Shown here piece by piece: positions 41,900 to 50,127 of a DNA stretch of 64,000 nt. Under the pieces are notes generated by a model, which did no database searches, was not told where the DNA came from, and was given only the letters and a program-made list of their open reading frames with translations. The DNA comes from DATBHM01 sp963772375 (GTDB lineage Bacteria > Actinomycetota > UBA4738 > JACQTL01), in the NCBI GenBank assembly GCA_963772375.1, contig CAVYXG010000001.1, positions 1,488,001-1,552,000 of the forward strand, in the 5' to 3' direction. The number at the start of each line of letters is the position of its first letter. Positions within the stretch are counted from its first letter, which is position 1. The translations under genes were made by a program, and so were the position numbers.

Positions 41900-41930
41900 T
41901 GCGTGGTGAGTGTAGAGCGGGCCCTCGCAG

Positions 41931-42857
41931 CTACGCCGCGGCCGGGATGCCGTCGAACGCCTCGCGCACCCACGCGTGGACGTCCCACATGGCCTTGCGG
42001 TACAGCAGGCGGGTCTGGGTCATCGGGCCGTTCCCCTTCACCGTCGTCCAGAACTCGTCCCAGTCGACCCACTCGCCGTCGTCGCCCCAGGCCCAGTCGC
42101 CGGCCGCCTCGTCCCACCGGAGGTCCTCGTCGGGAACCGTGATGCCGACGTCCCACAGCTTCGGGACGTACGTCGAGAAGAACTCGCTCCGCAGGTCCTC
42201 GTTCGAGCGCGTCTTGATGCCCCAGTACAGCAGGACGTCCTTCGCGGGGTTCGAAGGAGGGCCGTAGAAGTGCATGATCGGGCGCCACCACCGGTTCACG
42301 GCGTCCTGGAACATCCCGCGCTGCTCCGGCGTGCCGCTCACGAGCTCGAGCGCCAGGTCCTCCCCGTGGCGGAGGTGGAGCGACTCCTCCGCGCAGATGC
42401 GGCGCATCGCGCGGACGTAGGGCGCGTACGACGAGTCGAGCAGCGCCTTCTGCGTGACGAGCGCGGCCCCGTCGATCAGCCACCCGATCACCGCGACGTC
42501 GCCCCAGGTCTCCGTGGGGTAGTGGAAGACGTTGTGGAACTTCGTCCGGCCGTTCACCAGGTCGTCGAACATGGCCTCGCGCGACTTCCCGAGGTCCTCC
42601 GCGACGCGGTACAGGATCTGGCCGTGCCCGACCTCGTCCTGGACCTTGGCGGTGAGCGACAGCTTGCGCTTGAGGGTCGGCGCCCGCGGGATCCACTCGC
42701 GCTCCGGCAGCGCCCCCATCACCTCGGAGTTCGCGTGCATCTCGATGAACTTCAGCGCGGCCGCCCGGTACTCGTCGGGCATCCAGTCGCCGGCCTCGAT
42801 CTTCTCCCCGGCGTCGATGCGCCCCTTGAACGCCGCGACCTTCTCGTCGTAGGTCAT
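41931..42857 (-). CDS. paaA: Phenylacetyl-CoA 1,2-epoxidase catalytic subunit PaaA
   Basis: A 308-aa ferritin-like diiron oxygenase subunit that epoxidises phenylacetyl-CoA. Iron ligands are in TAKVQDEVGHGQILYRVAEDLG (DExxH) and RRICAEESLHLRHGEDLALEL (EExxH); FHYPTETWGDVAVIGWLIDGAAL is a PaaA hallmark. The C-terminal half contains Trp-rich DWAWGDDGEWVDWDEFW. The ATG at 42855-42857 follows GGAGGTCCGACGAC. First gene of the paa operon seen here; no paaE (reductase) or paaK (ligase) is in the window. Confidence 0.93.
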   Translation of the reverse strand: MTYDEKVAAFKGRIDAGEKIEAGDWMPDEYRAAALKFIEMHANSEVMGALPEREWIPRAPTLKRKLSLTAKVQDEVGHGQILYRVAEDLGKSREAMFDDLVNGRTKFHNVFHYPTETWGDVAVIGWLIDGAALVTQKALLDSSYAPYVRAMRRICAEESLHLRHGEDLALELVSGTPEQRGMFQDAVNRWWRPIMHFYGPPSNPAKDVLLYWGIKTRSNEDLRSEFFSTYVPKLWDVGITVPDEDLRWDEAAGDWAWGDDGEWVDWDEFWTTVKGNGPMTQTRLLYRKAMWDVHAWVREAFDGIPAAA

Positions 42858-42937
42858 GTCGTCGGACCTCCGCGTTCCATCGTACCCACGGGGAACGCCG
42901 GCCACGGATTCCGAAGCGCCAGTCTCTCGACCGCGGG

Positions 42938-43228
42938 TCACCGAAGGAGCTGCCGGAGCGCGTCGAGCTCGGCAGCGAGGGCCCGTCGCCCCGCGGGCGT
43001 GATGCGGACCCAGGTCCGGGGTCGGCGGCCCTCGTACCCCTTCTCCACCGCCACGTACCGGGCGTCCTCGAGGACCTGCAGGTGCCGGGACAGGTTCCCG
43101 TCGGTGAGGTCGAGCGTGTCCCGCAGGAACCGGAACTCCACCTGTCGCGCCTCCCGCAGGACCACGAGGATCCCCAGCCGGTTCCGCTGATGGACGACCT
43201 CGTCCAGCTGCCCGACCGGGTGGCTCAT
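42938..43228 (-). CDS. Small winged-helix transcriptional regulator
   Basis: A 96-aa DNA-binding protein: QRNRLGILVVLREARQVEFRFLRDTLDLTDGNLSRHLQVLEDARYVAVEKG is a winged-helix domain of the HTH_27/PadR-like short regulators, with wing GYEGRRPRTWVRITPAGRRAL. No ligand domain. It overlaps the membrane protein gene by four bases (ATGA), so both come from one message, and the palindrome at 43974-43992 in their promoter is a plausible auto-operator. Confidence 0.85.
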   Translation of the reverse strand: MSHPVGQLDEVVHQRNRLGILVVLREARQVEFRFLRDTLDLTDGNLSRHLQVLEDARYVAVEKGYEGRRPRTWVRITPAGRRALAAELDALRQLLR

Positions 43229-43941
43229 CGTTCGCGGAGCGCGGCGATCCCGAACCCCAGGCCGCCGAGCAGCAGCGCGACGCCCGGAACGATCACGCCC
43301 GAGGCCGGATCGTCTGCGGAGAGGCCGGCCCACCGAAACAGGTTCCCGATGTCGTACAGGTTCGCCAGGAGCGCCAGCCCGAGGAACCCGGCGCCGAAGG
43401 CGGCGAGGGCCGGGCTGCGTTCCACCCACGCCAGCACGAGGAACCCGATCGCCACCGGCAGCAGCGGCGTGAGTCCCCGGATGGCCAGGTCGTTCGACCA
43501 CAGGAACGTTCCGACCGAGGTCGGGAGGCCGAGCGCGTGGAGGTCGGCCGGCGACGAGATCACCAGGAACGCGAACAGGGCGAGCCCAGCCACGACGTAC
43601 GGAGCGATCCTCCCGGCCACGCCCTTGCGGCCCGCGCGCCACCGGAGGAAGGCTGCCGTGGCGACGTAGCCGAGCGGCAGGGCGATCAGCCAGTACCAAG
43701 CGGGCGCGCTCCCGACGAGGTCTCCGCCCAGGTACCCACCGACTGGTCCGAGGTTCCGGAACGTCAGGCCCGATCCGGCCGGCGGCCATGGGCGATAGAA
43801 CGGCGCAGCGCCCAGAACGACGATCCCGAACAGCACCAGCGGGAACCAGATCGCCCGCCGGGCGCGGCGGGTCACACGCTGGACCCGTCCGACGTCGGCG
43901 ACCAGCCCGGCCGCCTCGGACCGTCCCATGCTCGTTCCCAT
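43225..43941 (-). CDS. Six-helix membrane protein paired with a winged-helix regulator
   Basis: A 238-aa polytopic protein (helices around IWFPLVLFGIVVLGAAPFY, YWLIALPLGYVATAAFL, PYVVAGLALFAFLVI, GLTPLLPVAIGFLVLAWV, ALAAFGAGFLGLALLANLY and VIVPGVALLLGGLGFGIAAL) of unknown function. Regulator-plus-membrane-protein pairs of this kind are common in actinobacteria and usually uncharacterised. The ATG at 43939-43941 follows GGAGGTTCGAG; an ATG at 43927-43929 is also in frame. Confidence 0.75.
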   Translation of the reverse strand: MGTSMGRSEAAGLVADVGRVQRVTRRARRAIWFPLVLFGIVVLGAAPFYRPWPPAGSGLTFRNLGPVGGYLGGDLVGSAPAWYWLIALPLGYVATAAFLRWRAGRKGVAGRIAPYVVAGLALFAFLVISSPADLHALGLPTSVGTFLWSNDLAIRGLTPLLPVAIGFLVLAWVERSPALAAFGAGFLGLALLANLYDIGNLFRWAGLSADDPASGVIVPGVALLLGGLGFGIAALRER

Positions 43942-43973
43942 CTCGAACCTCCGAAGACCGCTTCGTTCGATGA

Positions 43974-43992
43974 CACTTTGCAACACAAAGTG
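43974..43992. promoter_or_regulatory. Palindromic operator CACTTTG-N5-CAAAGTG
   Basis: Perfect 7-bp inverted repeat (43974-43980 and 43986-43992) with spacer CAACA, 33 bases upstream of the membrane protein start and about 67 upstream of the divergent cyclase/ATPase gene. It is the only strongly symmetric, A+T-richer site in the divergent region and matches the size of sites bound by dimeric winged-helix regulators. Confidence 0.6.
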
Positions 43993-44058
43993 ATTGGTCG
44001 TCAAGAGAGAGTCGCGACGTCGATGACCCCCTGCCCGCGACGTTCCTACAATCCGCAC

Positions 44059-47000
44059 ATGGCGGCATGCCCATCCTGCGGGTTCGACAACGTCGAGGGC
44101 GCCCGGTTCTGCTCGTCGTGCGGGACGGCGCTCGAGTCCGCTCCGGCGAGGCGGGAGCGGAAGTTCGCCACGGCCCTGTTCGCCGACCTCGTCGGCTCCA
44201 CGTCGCTCGCCGAACGGGAGGACCCCGAGGTCGTCCAGTCGCTCGTGGGGCAGGCCTTCGACCGTCTGGCCGTCGAGATCGACCGCTACGGTGGGCTGCT
44301 CGAGAAGTTCATGGGCGACGCCGTGCTCGCGGTGTTCGGCGTGCCGCAGGCGCACGAGGACGACTCCGAACGCGCCGTACGGGCGGCGCTCGAGCTGCAG
44401 GCGGTGCTGTCGGAGCTCAACCGAGGGTTCGCGGCCGAGGGCCGGCCGACGCTGCAGATGCGAGTCGGCGTCGAGGGCGGCGAGGTCCTGGTCGACATCG
44501 AGCGGGCATCCGGGCCTCGCGACCGGATGCTCACCGGCGACGCGGTCAACACCGCCAGCCGGCTGCAGTCCGCCGCCGAGCCCGGTCGGGTCGTGGTCGG
44601 CCCGGCGACGTACGCCGCCACCAAGGGGGTCATCGACTACCGCGAGCTCCATCCGCTCGCGTTGAAGGGCAAGGCGGAGCCCGTGCCCTCCTGGGAGGCG
44701 CTGCGGGTGAAGGCCCGGCGGCGGGGCGAGCGAGCGCCCCTCGGGCTGGAGGCCCGTCTGGTCGGCCGCGACGAGGAGCTCGCCGTCCTGACGCAGACCC
44801 TGCAGCGGGTGGAGCAGGAGGGCCGGCCGGCGCTCGTCACCGTCCTGGGCAATGCCGGGGTCGGAAAGTCTCGGCTCACCTGGGAGTTGCTGAAGGTCCT
44901 CGAGGACCTGCCCGGGCTCGTGTTTTGGCGGAAGGGACGGTGCCTCGCCTACGGGAACGTGTCGTACTCGGCGCTCGCCGAGGCCGTGAAAGCGCAGTGC
45001 GAGATCCTGGAGGACGACCCGCCGGAGGCCGCCGGGGCCAAGGCCGACGCCGCTGCCCTCGAGCTGTTCGGCGACCTCGAGCTCGCACCGCACATCCGCA
45101 CGCTGGTGGGGGCGCCGGTCGAGCGAACCTTCGCCCGGGAGGAGCTGTTCGAAGCCTGGCGGCGGTTCCTGGAACGCATGGCCGCGCGCTATCCGCTCGT
45201 GCTCGTGCTCGAGGACATCCACTGGGCGGACGAGGGGCTGCTCGACTTCGTCGACCACCTGGCGGACTGGGCGCAGGGCCCGATCATGGTGCTGACGATG
45301 GCGCGGCCGGAGTTGCTGGAGACCCGGCCGTCGTGGGGCGGCGGCAAGCGGAACTACGCCGCGATCTTCCTCGAACCGCTCACGGAGGAGGAGTGCGAGG
45401 CCATGATCGACGACCTCCTGTCCTCGGCGCTGTCGAAGGAGGTCCGGCAGCTCGTCGCGGAACGGAGCGAGGGCAACCCGCTCTACGCGGAGGAGATCGT
45501 CCGGATGTTCATCGACCGGGGAGTCCTGCGGGCGGCCCGGGCCACGCGGTGGGAGCTCGCGCGGCCGGTGGAGGACGTCGAGATCCCGCGGTCGATCCAG
45601 GGCCTGATCGCGGCGAGGCTCGACTCGCTGCCGACCGAGGAGAAGTCGATGCTGCAGGACGCGGCGGTCGTCGGACGCACCTTCTGGCTCGGTTCGATCG
45701 CCCGGCTGGCCGACGTCGAGGCCGGCCTCGCGCGTCAGGTGCTCGGCAGGCTGCGGGTGAAGGAGATCCTCATCCCCCGAGAGCCGCCGACCTTCTCAGG
45801 GGAATTGGAGCTCGCGTTCCGTCACGTGCTGATCCGGGACGTGGCGTATGAGTCGCTGCCCAAGGCGACCCGCGCCGAGAAGCACGTGCAGGCCGCCGGT
45901 TGGGCGGAGGAACGGGCCGGCGAACGCGCCGAGGAGATCGCCGAACTGCTGGCGACCCACCACCTGGCCGCCGTCGGCTACCTCGACGAGCTCGGCGACG
46001 AGCCCGCCCGCGTGGAACGGGCGCGGGCGGCCTACCGGTGGGCTGCCGTCGCGGGCGACCGCGCCGCCCGCCTGGGGCAGCCCGTGGAGGCGGCGCGGTG
46101 GTACCGCGCGGCCACCAACCTCGCCCCAGACGTCGGCCTGGGCGACGCCGAGCTCGCCGACCTGTGGCTGCGGCAGGGGAACGCCCTGTTCGGTGTCGGC
46201 GAGGTCCCGGAGATGCAGGCGGCCTACGAGACGTCGCTTCGCCACGCGCTCGCGGCGGGTGACGACCCGGCGGCCGGGCGGGCCGAGATCCGCCTGGTCT
46301 TCTCGGCGATGACGTCCGGCGACGACGCCGGCGCGCTCCTCCACGCCGAGCAGGCGGTGGACCGGCTGGAGCCGCTCGGGGACTCGGTGGACCTGGCCGA
46401 CTCCCTGCACTCGCTCGGGTGGCTGCACTGGCGGCGGGGCCGGCTGGACGCGGCGGAGGAGCCGCTCCGGCGAAGTGAAGCGATGGCCGAGCGCGTCGGA
46501 AGCCTGCCGGTGCTGGCGGCGACGCTCAGCACCCTGGGCATGCTCCTGTCGAACGAAGGGCGCGCCGAGGAGGGGCTCGCCGCCATCGAGGAGGGCTTCC
46601 GCATCGCCAAGGAGATCGGCGACCTCCAGCTGATCCTTCGCAACTGCAACAACCTGCCGGCGATGCTGCACGACATCGCCCCTGATCCCGAGCGCCAGCT
46701 TCGGATCCTCCGTGAAGGGCTGGAGCTCGCGCAGAAGGCCGGGGTTCGCGATTCGCAGTCGTGGATCCTCGGGTCCCTCTCGGACGAGCTCGGCGAGGAA
46801 GGCGACCTCGAGACGGCGGAGGCTCTTGCCCGAGAGGCCGTCGACCTGGCCCGTGCGATCGAGAACCCCGTGCTGGTCGGGCTGCGGGCCGGGGCGGGCG
46901 CCTGGGTCCTGCTGGCCCGGGGGAAGATCGACGAAGCGGAACGATGGTTCCGCGAGGCCGCCGAGATCGAGGCCGCCAACCCGGAGCCCCAATCCAGGAT

Positions 47001-47499
47001 TCCCCTGTTCGCGGTCGAGGCGACGCTCGCGACGGTGCGAGGAGATCGCGCCGGCGCCCTGGCCCTGCTCCGGGAGGGCGCCGCGTACGCGAACCGGACC
47101 GAGCACGGCTCGCTCGAGTGGCTGCTGCTGGAGCTGATCCGGTTCCTGGTCCCGGAGGAACCCGACGAAGCCCTGTCCGCGCTCGCGCGCCTGGAGCGCT
47201 CGGCGGCCGCCCGGGGACTCGCCCGGCCGTACTTCCTCGTCGCGAGCGGCCTCGTCAAGGAGAACCCGGTCGAGGCGATCGCCCTGCTCGAGCGGGGCGC
47301 GTCCGAGTTCGAGCGCCTCGGCCGCAGGATCGAGCTTGCCCGCTGCCTGCTCGACCTCTCCCGCGCACAGGCGTCCGTGGGCCGGGACCCTCGACCGGCG
47401 GTCGGACGGGCGGTGGAGCTGCTGCGCGCGTGTGACGCGCAGCTGTACCTCACCGAGGCGGAGTCGGCGCTCGTCGCGCTCGGAGGGACCTCCGCATGA
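44059..47499 (+). CDS. Adenylate cyclase-like / STAND ATPase / TPR signalling protein
   Basis: An 1146-aa multidomain protein. Order: zinc ribbon (C4, C7, C18, C21 in CPSCGFD and FCSSCGT); class III cyclase domain (about 33-215) with FADLVGSTSLAER, GDAVLAVFGVP and GDAVNTASRLQ, keeping both metal-binding Asp positions; STAND/AAA ATPase with Walker A GNAGVGKS at 264-271 and LVLVLEDIHWADEGLLDFVD (Walker B); then from about residue 620 many TPR-like helices (ADLWLRQGNALFGVGEVPEM, DSLHSLGWLHWRRGRLDAAEEPL). Such proteins are thought to couple ligand or protein binding to cyclic nucleotide signalling or transcription. ATG at 44059; an ATG 12 codons earlier is possible. Confidence 0.85.
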   Translation: MAACPSCGFDNVEGARFCSSCGTALESAPARRERKFATALFADLVGSTSLAEREDPEVVQSLVGQAFDRLAVEIDRYGGLLEKFMGDAVLAVFGVPQAHEDDSERAVRAALELQAVLSELNRGFAAEGRPTLQMRVGVEGGEVLVDIERASGPRDRMLTGDAVNTASRLQSAAEPGRVVVGPATYAATKGVIDYRELHPLALKGKAEPVPSWEALRVKARRRGERAPLGLEARLVGRDEELAVLTQTLQRVEQEGRPALVTVLGNAGVGKSRLTWELLKVLEDLPGLVFWRKGRCLAYGNVSYSALAEAVKAQCEILEDDPPEAAGAKADAAALELFGDLELAPHIRTLVGAPVERTFAREELFEAWRRFLERMAARYPLVLVLEDIHWADEGLLDFVDHLADWAQGPIMVLTMARPELLETRPSWGGGKRNYAAIFLEPLTEEECEAMIDDLLSSALSKEVRQLVAERSEGNPLYAEEIVRMFIDRGVLRAARATRWELARPVEDVEIPRSIQGLIAARLDSLPTEEKSMLQDAAVVGRTFWLGSIARLADVEAGLARQVLGRLRVKEILIPREPPTFSGELELAFRHVLIRDVAYESLPKATRAEKHVQAAGWAEERAGERAEEIAELLATHHLAAVGYLDELGDEPARVERARAAYRWAAVAGDRAARLGQPVEAARWYRAATNLAPDVGLGDAELADLWLRQGNALFGVGEVPEMQAAYETSLRHALAAGDDPAAGRAEIRLVFSAMTSGDDAGALLHAEQAVDRLEPLGDSVDLADSLHSLGWLHWRRGRLDAAEEPLRRSEAMAERVGSLPVLAATLSTLGMLLSNEGRAEEGLAAIEEGFRIAKEIGDLQLILRNCNNLPAMLHDIAPDPERQLRILREGLELAQKAGVRDSQSWILGSLSDELGEEGDLETAEALAREAVDLARAIENPVLVGLRAGAGAWVLLARGKIDEAERWFREAAEIEAANPEPQSRIPLFAVEATLATVRGDRAGALALLREGAAYANRTEHGSLEWLLLELIRFLVPEEPDEALSALARLERSAAARGLARPYFLVASGLVKENPVEAIALLERGASEFERLGRRIELARCLLDLSRAQASVGRDPRPAVGRAVELLRACDAQLYLTEAESALVALGGTSA

Positions 47500-47542
47500 G
47501 GATGGGTACGATGGCCGTGACCTGGCAGGAGGGCGTTCGACC

Positions 47543-49090
47543 ATGACTGACAGCTATCAGCTCGTGCTGGGCGGCGGGCTCGCCGACGCCGCGTCCGGCG
47601 AGACGTTCGCCTCGATCGATCCGTCGACCGGCGAGACGTTCGCCTCGGTCGCCAAGGCCGGCGCCGGCGACGTCGACCGGGCCGTGGCCAATGCCCGCGC
47701 GGCGTTCGACGAGGGGCCGTGGCCGCGCATGAAGGGGCGCGAGCGGGCGGCCGCGCTGCTGAGGGTCGCCGACCTCGTGAAGCAGAACGCCGCCCACCTG
47801 GCGGAGCTCGAGGCCCGCGACGCCGGACACACCATCCGCATGGCGAAGAACGCCGACGTCGGCATGGTCATCTCGACGTTCCGGGCGGTGGCCGAGCTGG
47901 CGGCGCGCGAGGACGACGAGGAGGCCCTGCCGCGGAACCCCGGTTCGTACAACTACCTGCGCCGCGAGCCGCTCGGCGTGTGCGCCGCCGTGACGCCGTG
48001 GAACTTCCCGATCCAGATGGCCGCGTGGAAGGTCGCCCCGGCCATCGGCGCCGGCAACTGCGTGATCCTCAAGCCGGCCTCTTTCACGCCGCTCACGTCG
48101 ATCGAGCTCGGCCGCCTGTGCCTCGAGGCCGGGATCCCCGAGGGCGTCGTCCAGGTCCTGCCCGGGCCGGGCACCGCGGCCGGGGAGACGCTGGTCGCAC
48201 ACGAGGGCATCGACAAGGTGGCGTTCACGGGTTCGACCGAGGTGGGGCGGCGCATCATGCAGCTCGCCTCGGGGACCATCAAGAAGTGCACGCTCGAGCT
48301 CGGCGGCAAGTCGCCGTCGATCGTGCTCGATGACGTGGACACGGACTACGCCGTGGACGGCGTGCTGTGGGGGATCTTCTTCCACTCCGGGCAGGTCTGT
48401 ACGGCCGGCTCGCGGGCGTTCGTCCAGCGCTCGATCCACGACGACTTCCTCGCGGAGCTCGTCCAGCGGGCCGAGTCGATCAGGGTGGGGCCGGCGATGG
48501 ACCCCGCGTCCGACGCCGGCCCCGTCGTCGCGCAGTCGCAGCTCGACACGATCGAGCGCTACGTCGAGATCGGGCAGCAGGAGGGCGCGAAGCTGCTCAC
48601 CGGCGGCGAGCGCCCGGCCGGCCTGACGGAGGGGTACTTCTACCGGCCGACCATCTTCGCCGGTGACAACTCGATGAAGATCGCCCAAGAGGAGATCTTC
48701 GGGCCGGTGCTCACGGTGATCCCGTTCGACGACGATGCCGAGGCCGTGCGCCTCGCGAACGACTCGATCTACGGGCTGGGCGGCGCGGTGTGGAGCGGCA
48801 ACACGCCCCGGGCGGTCAAGGTGGCCGAGGGCCTGCGCACCGGAACCGTGTGGATCAACGACTACCACATGATCAACCCGAAGTACCCGTTCGGGGGCTA
48901 CCAGCAGAGCGGCCTGGGCCGCGAGCACGGCCGCGTGGGATTCGACGAGTACCGAGAGGTCAAGCACATCCACGTCGACCTGAACGGACAGGACCGCTCG
49001 CGCCACCCGTGGTGGGACATCACCGTGCCCAAGCCGCAGCAGCCGTCGCCGCCCGGTCCGGACGCGGCCGGTTCGAAGCCGGCCGGCTGA
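47543..49090 (+). CDS. NAD(P)-dependent aldehyde dehydrogenase
   Basis: A 515-aa aldehyde dehydrogenase. TPWNFPIQMAAWKVAPAIGAGNCVILKP is the substrate/NAD entry loop, FTGSTEVGRRIM the Rossmann turn, TLELGGKSPSIVLDD holds the general-base Glu, and FFHSGQVCTAGSRAFVQ the nucleophile Cys; FGGYQQSGLGREHG and EEIFGPVLTVIPF are standard C-terminal motifs. The closest types are betaine-aldehyde, gamma-aminobutyraldehyde and general aldehyde dehydrogenases; substrate cannot be read from the sequence. A C-terminal Pro/Ser/Gly tail (PQQPSPPGPDAAGS) is extra. Confidence 0.92.
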   Translation: MTDSYQLVLGGGLADAASGETFASIDPSTGETFASVAKAGAGDVDRAVANARAAFDEGPWPRMKGRERAAALLRVADLVKQNAAHLAELEARDAGHTIRMAKNADVGMVISTFRAVAELAAREDDEEALPRNPGSYNYLRREPLGVCAAVTPWNFPIQMAAWKVAPAIGAGNCVILKPASFTPLTSIELGRLCLEAGIPEGVVQVLPGPGTAAGETLVAHEGIDKVAFTGSTEVGRRIMQLASGTIKKCTLELGGKSPSIVLDDVDTDYAVDGVLWGIFFHSGQVCTAGSRAFVQRSIHDDFLAELVQRAESIRVGPAMDPASDAGPVVAQSQLDTIERYVEIGQQEGAKLLTGGERPAGLTEGYFYRPTIFAGDNSMKIAQEEIFGPVLTVIPFDDDAEAVRLANDSIYGLGGAVWSGNTPRAVKVAEGLRTGTVWINDYHMINPKYPFGGYQQSGLGREHGRVGFDEYREVKHIHVDLNGQDRSRHPWWDITVPKPQQPSPPGPDAAGSKPAG

Positions 49091-49102
49091 CCCTCGCTTC
49101 CG

Positions 49103-50041
49103 TCAGCGACCGAGGACGAAGGCGAGCATCTCGGGGAGCTGCTCGTCGAGCTCGGGCGGCATCGCGTGACCGCGTCCCGCGATCTCCGTGAGGCGGCACC
49201 CGACCCCGGCCTCGACGAACGCCGCGTGGGCGGCGAGCACGCCCGCTCGGGCGAAGTCCCGGTCCCCCGTCACGAACCAGACCCGGAGCCCGCCCTCGGC
49301 TGCCGCCGCCAATAGCGGCGCGAGCTGCTCGAGCGACGCGCCCGCCACCGCAATGACGCCCGTCACCGATTCGGGCTCGGCCCGGAGGGCGCACCACAGC
49401 GCCACGCGCGCGCCCTGCGACAGCCCCGCCAGGGCCACCCGCTCGACGCGGTGGGTCTCCCGGATCGTCGCCAGGTGGCCGGCCAGCTGCCGGGCCACCT
49501 CTGGCGGATCGGGCCAGTGGAACATCTCCCCGCCCGGGAACGCCGGCAGCGGCGACTGCGGCGCGGCGACCACCGCGCCCGATCGGATCGCAGCACGCCA
49601 GTGGGTCGCGAACTCGGCCGCGTTGCCCGAGCCGCCGTGCAGCGCGACCAGGAGGGAGCCGTCCGGCGCGTCGGGTTCGTCGAGGACGAGCTCCGGACGG
49701 CCCGCGGCGTCGGCCGCCGCGACCCGCCGCACGGATTCCTCGACGACCGCCACGAACCGGGGATCGTCCTGGAGCGGCAGGAGGTCCGGGTCGGCCAGCA
49801 ACTGGTCGGGCCGCCACCACTCGCCGCGCTCGATGCCCCGCTCGAACACCGCGATCGCCTCGTCGGCCTGGCCCATCACGGAGCGCAGGCAGCCCACCAG
49901 ATACGAACGCATCGCCGACCGGCCCGGTGAGGCGGCCCGGACGCCGAGCACGACGGTCAGCGCGTCGTCGTACCTGCCGTCCGCGTACAGCTCGAACGCT
50001 GCCGCCACGGCCTCGTCGAACGTTCGGCCCTGGTCTCCCAT
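49103..50041 (-). CDS. Alpha/beta hydrolase with an N-terminal helical repeat
   Basis: A 312-aa protein. Residues 1-90 are helical and TPR-like (AAFELYADGRYDDALTVVLGVR, GQADEAIAVFERGIERGEWW); from 110 an alpha/beta-hydrolase core follows: LLVALHGGSGNAAEFATHW (oxyanion strand), ALAGLSQGARVALW with nucleophile GLSQG, TGDRDFARAGVL and AGRGHAMPPELDE (acid and His). The layout resembles phospholipase/carboxylesterase-type hydrolases. Substrate unknown. It faces the aldehyde dehydrogenase gene tail-to-tail with 12 bases between. Confidence 0.8.
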   Translation of the reverse strand: MGDQGRTFDEAVAAAFELYADGRYDDALTVVLGVRAASPGRSAMRSYLVGCLRSVMGQADEAIAVFERGIERGEWWRPDQLLADPDLLPLQDDPRFVAVVEESVRRVAAADAAGRPELVLDEPDAPDGSLLVALHGGSGNAAEFATHWRAAIRSGAVVAAPQSPLPAFPGGEMFHWPDPPEVARQLAGHLATIRETHRVERVALAGLSQGARVALWCALRAEPESVTGVIAVAGASLEQLAPLLAAAAEGGLRVWFVTGDRDFARAGVLAAHAAFVEAGVGCRLTEIAGRGHAMPPELDEQLPEMLAFVLGR

Positions 50042-50127
50042 CTCGTCCGCAGCCTACGGCGGACCCCGAGGGTCATGCGGAGGAGCGGAGCGCCGGCCGG
50101 ATCGGGTGATGACCCACGCCGGCTCGG

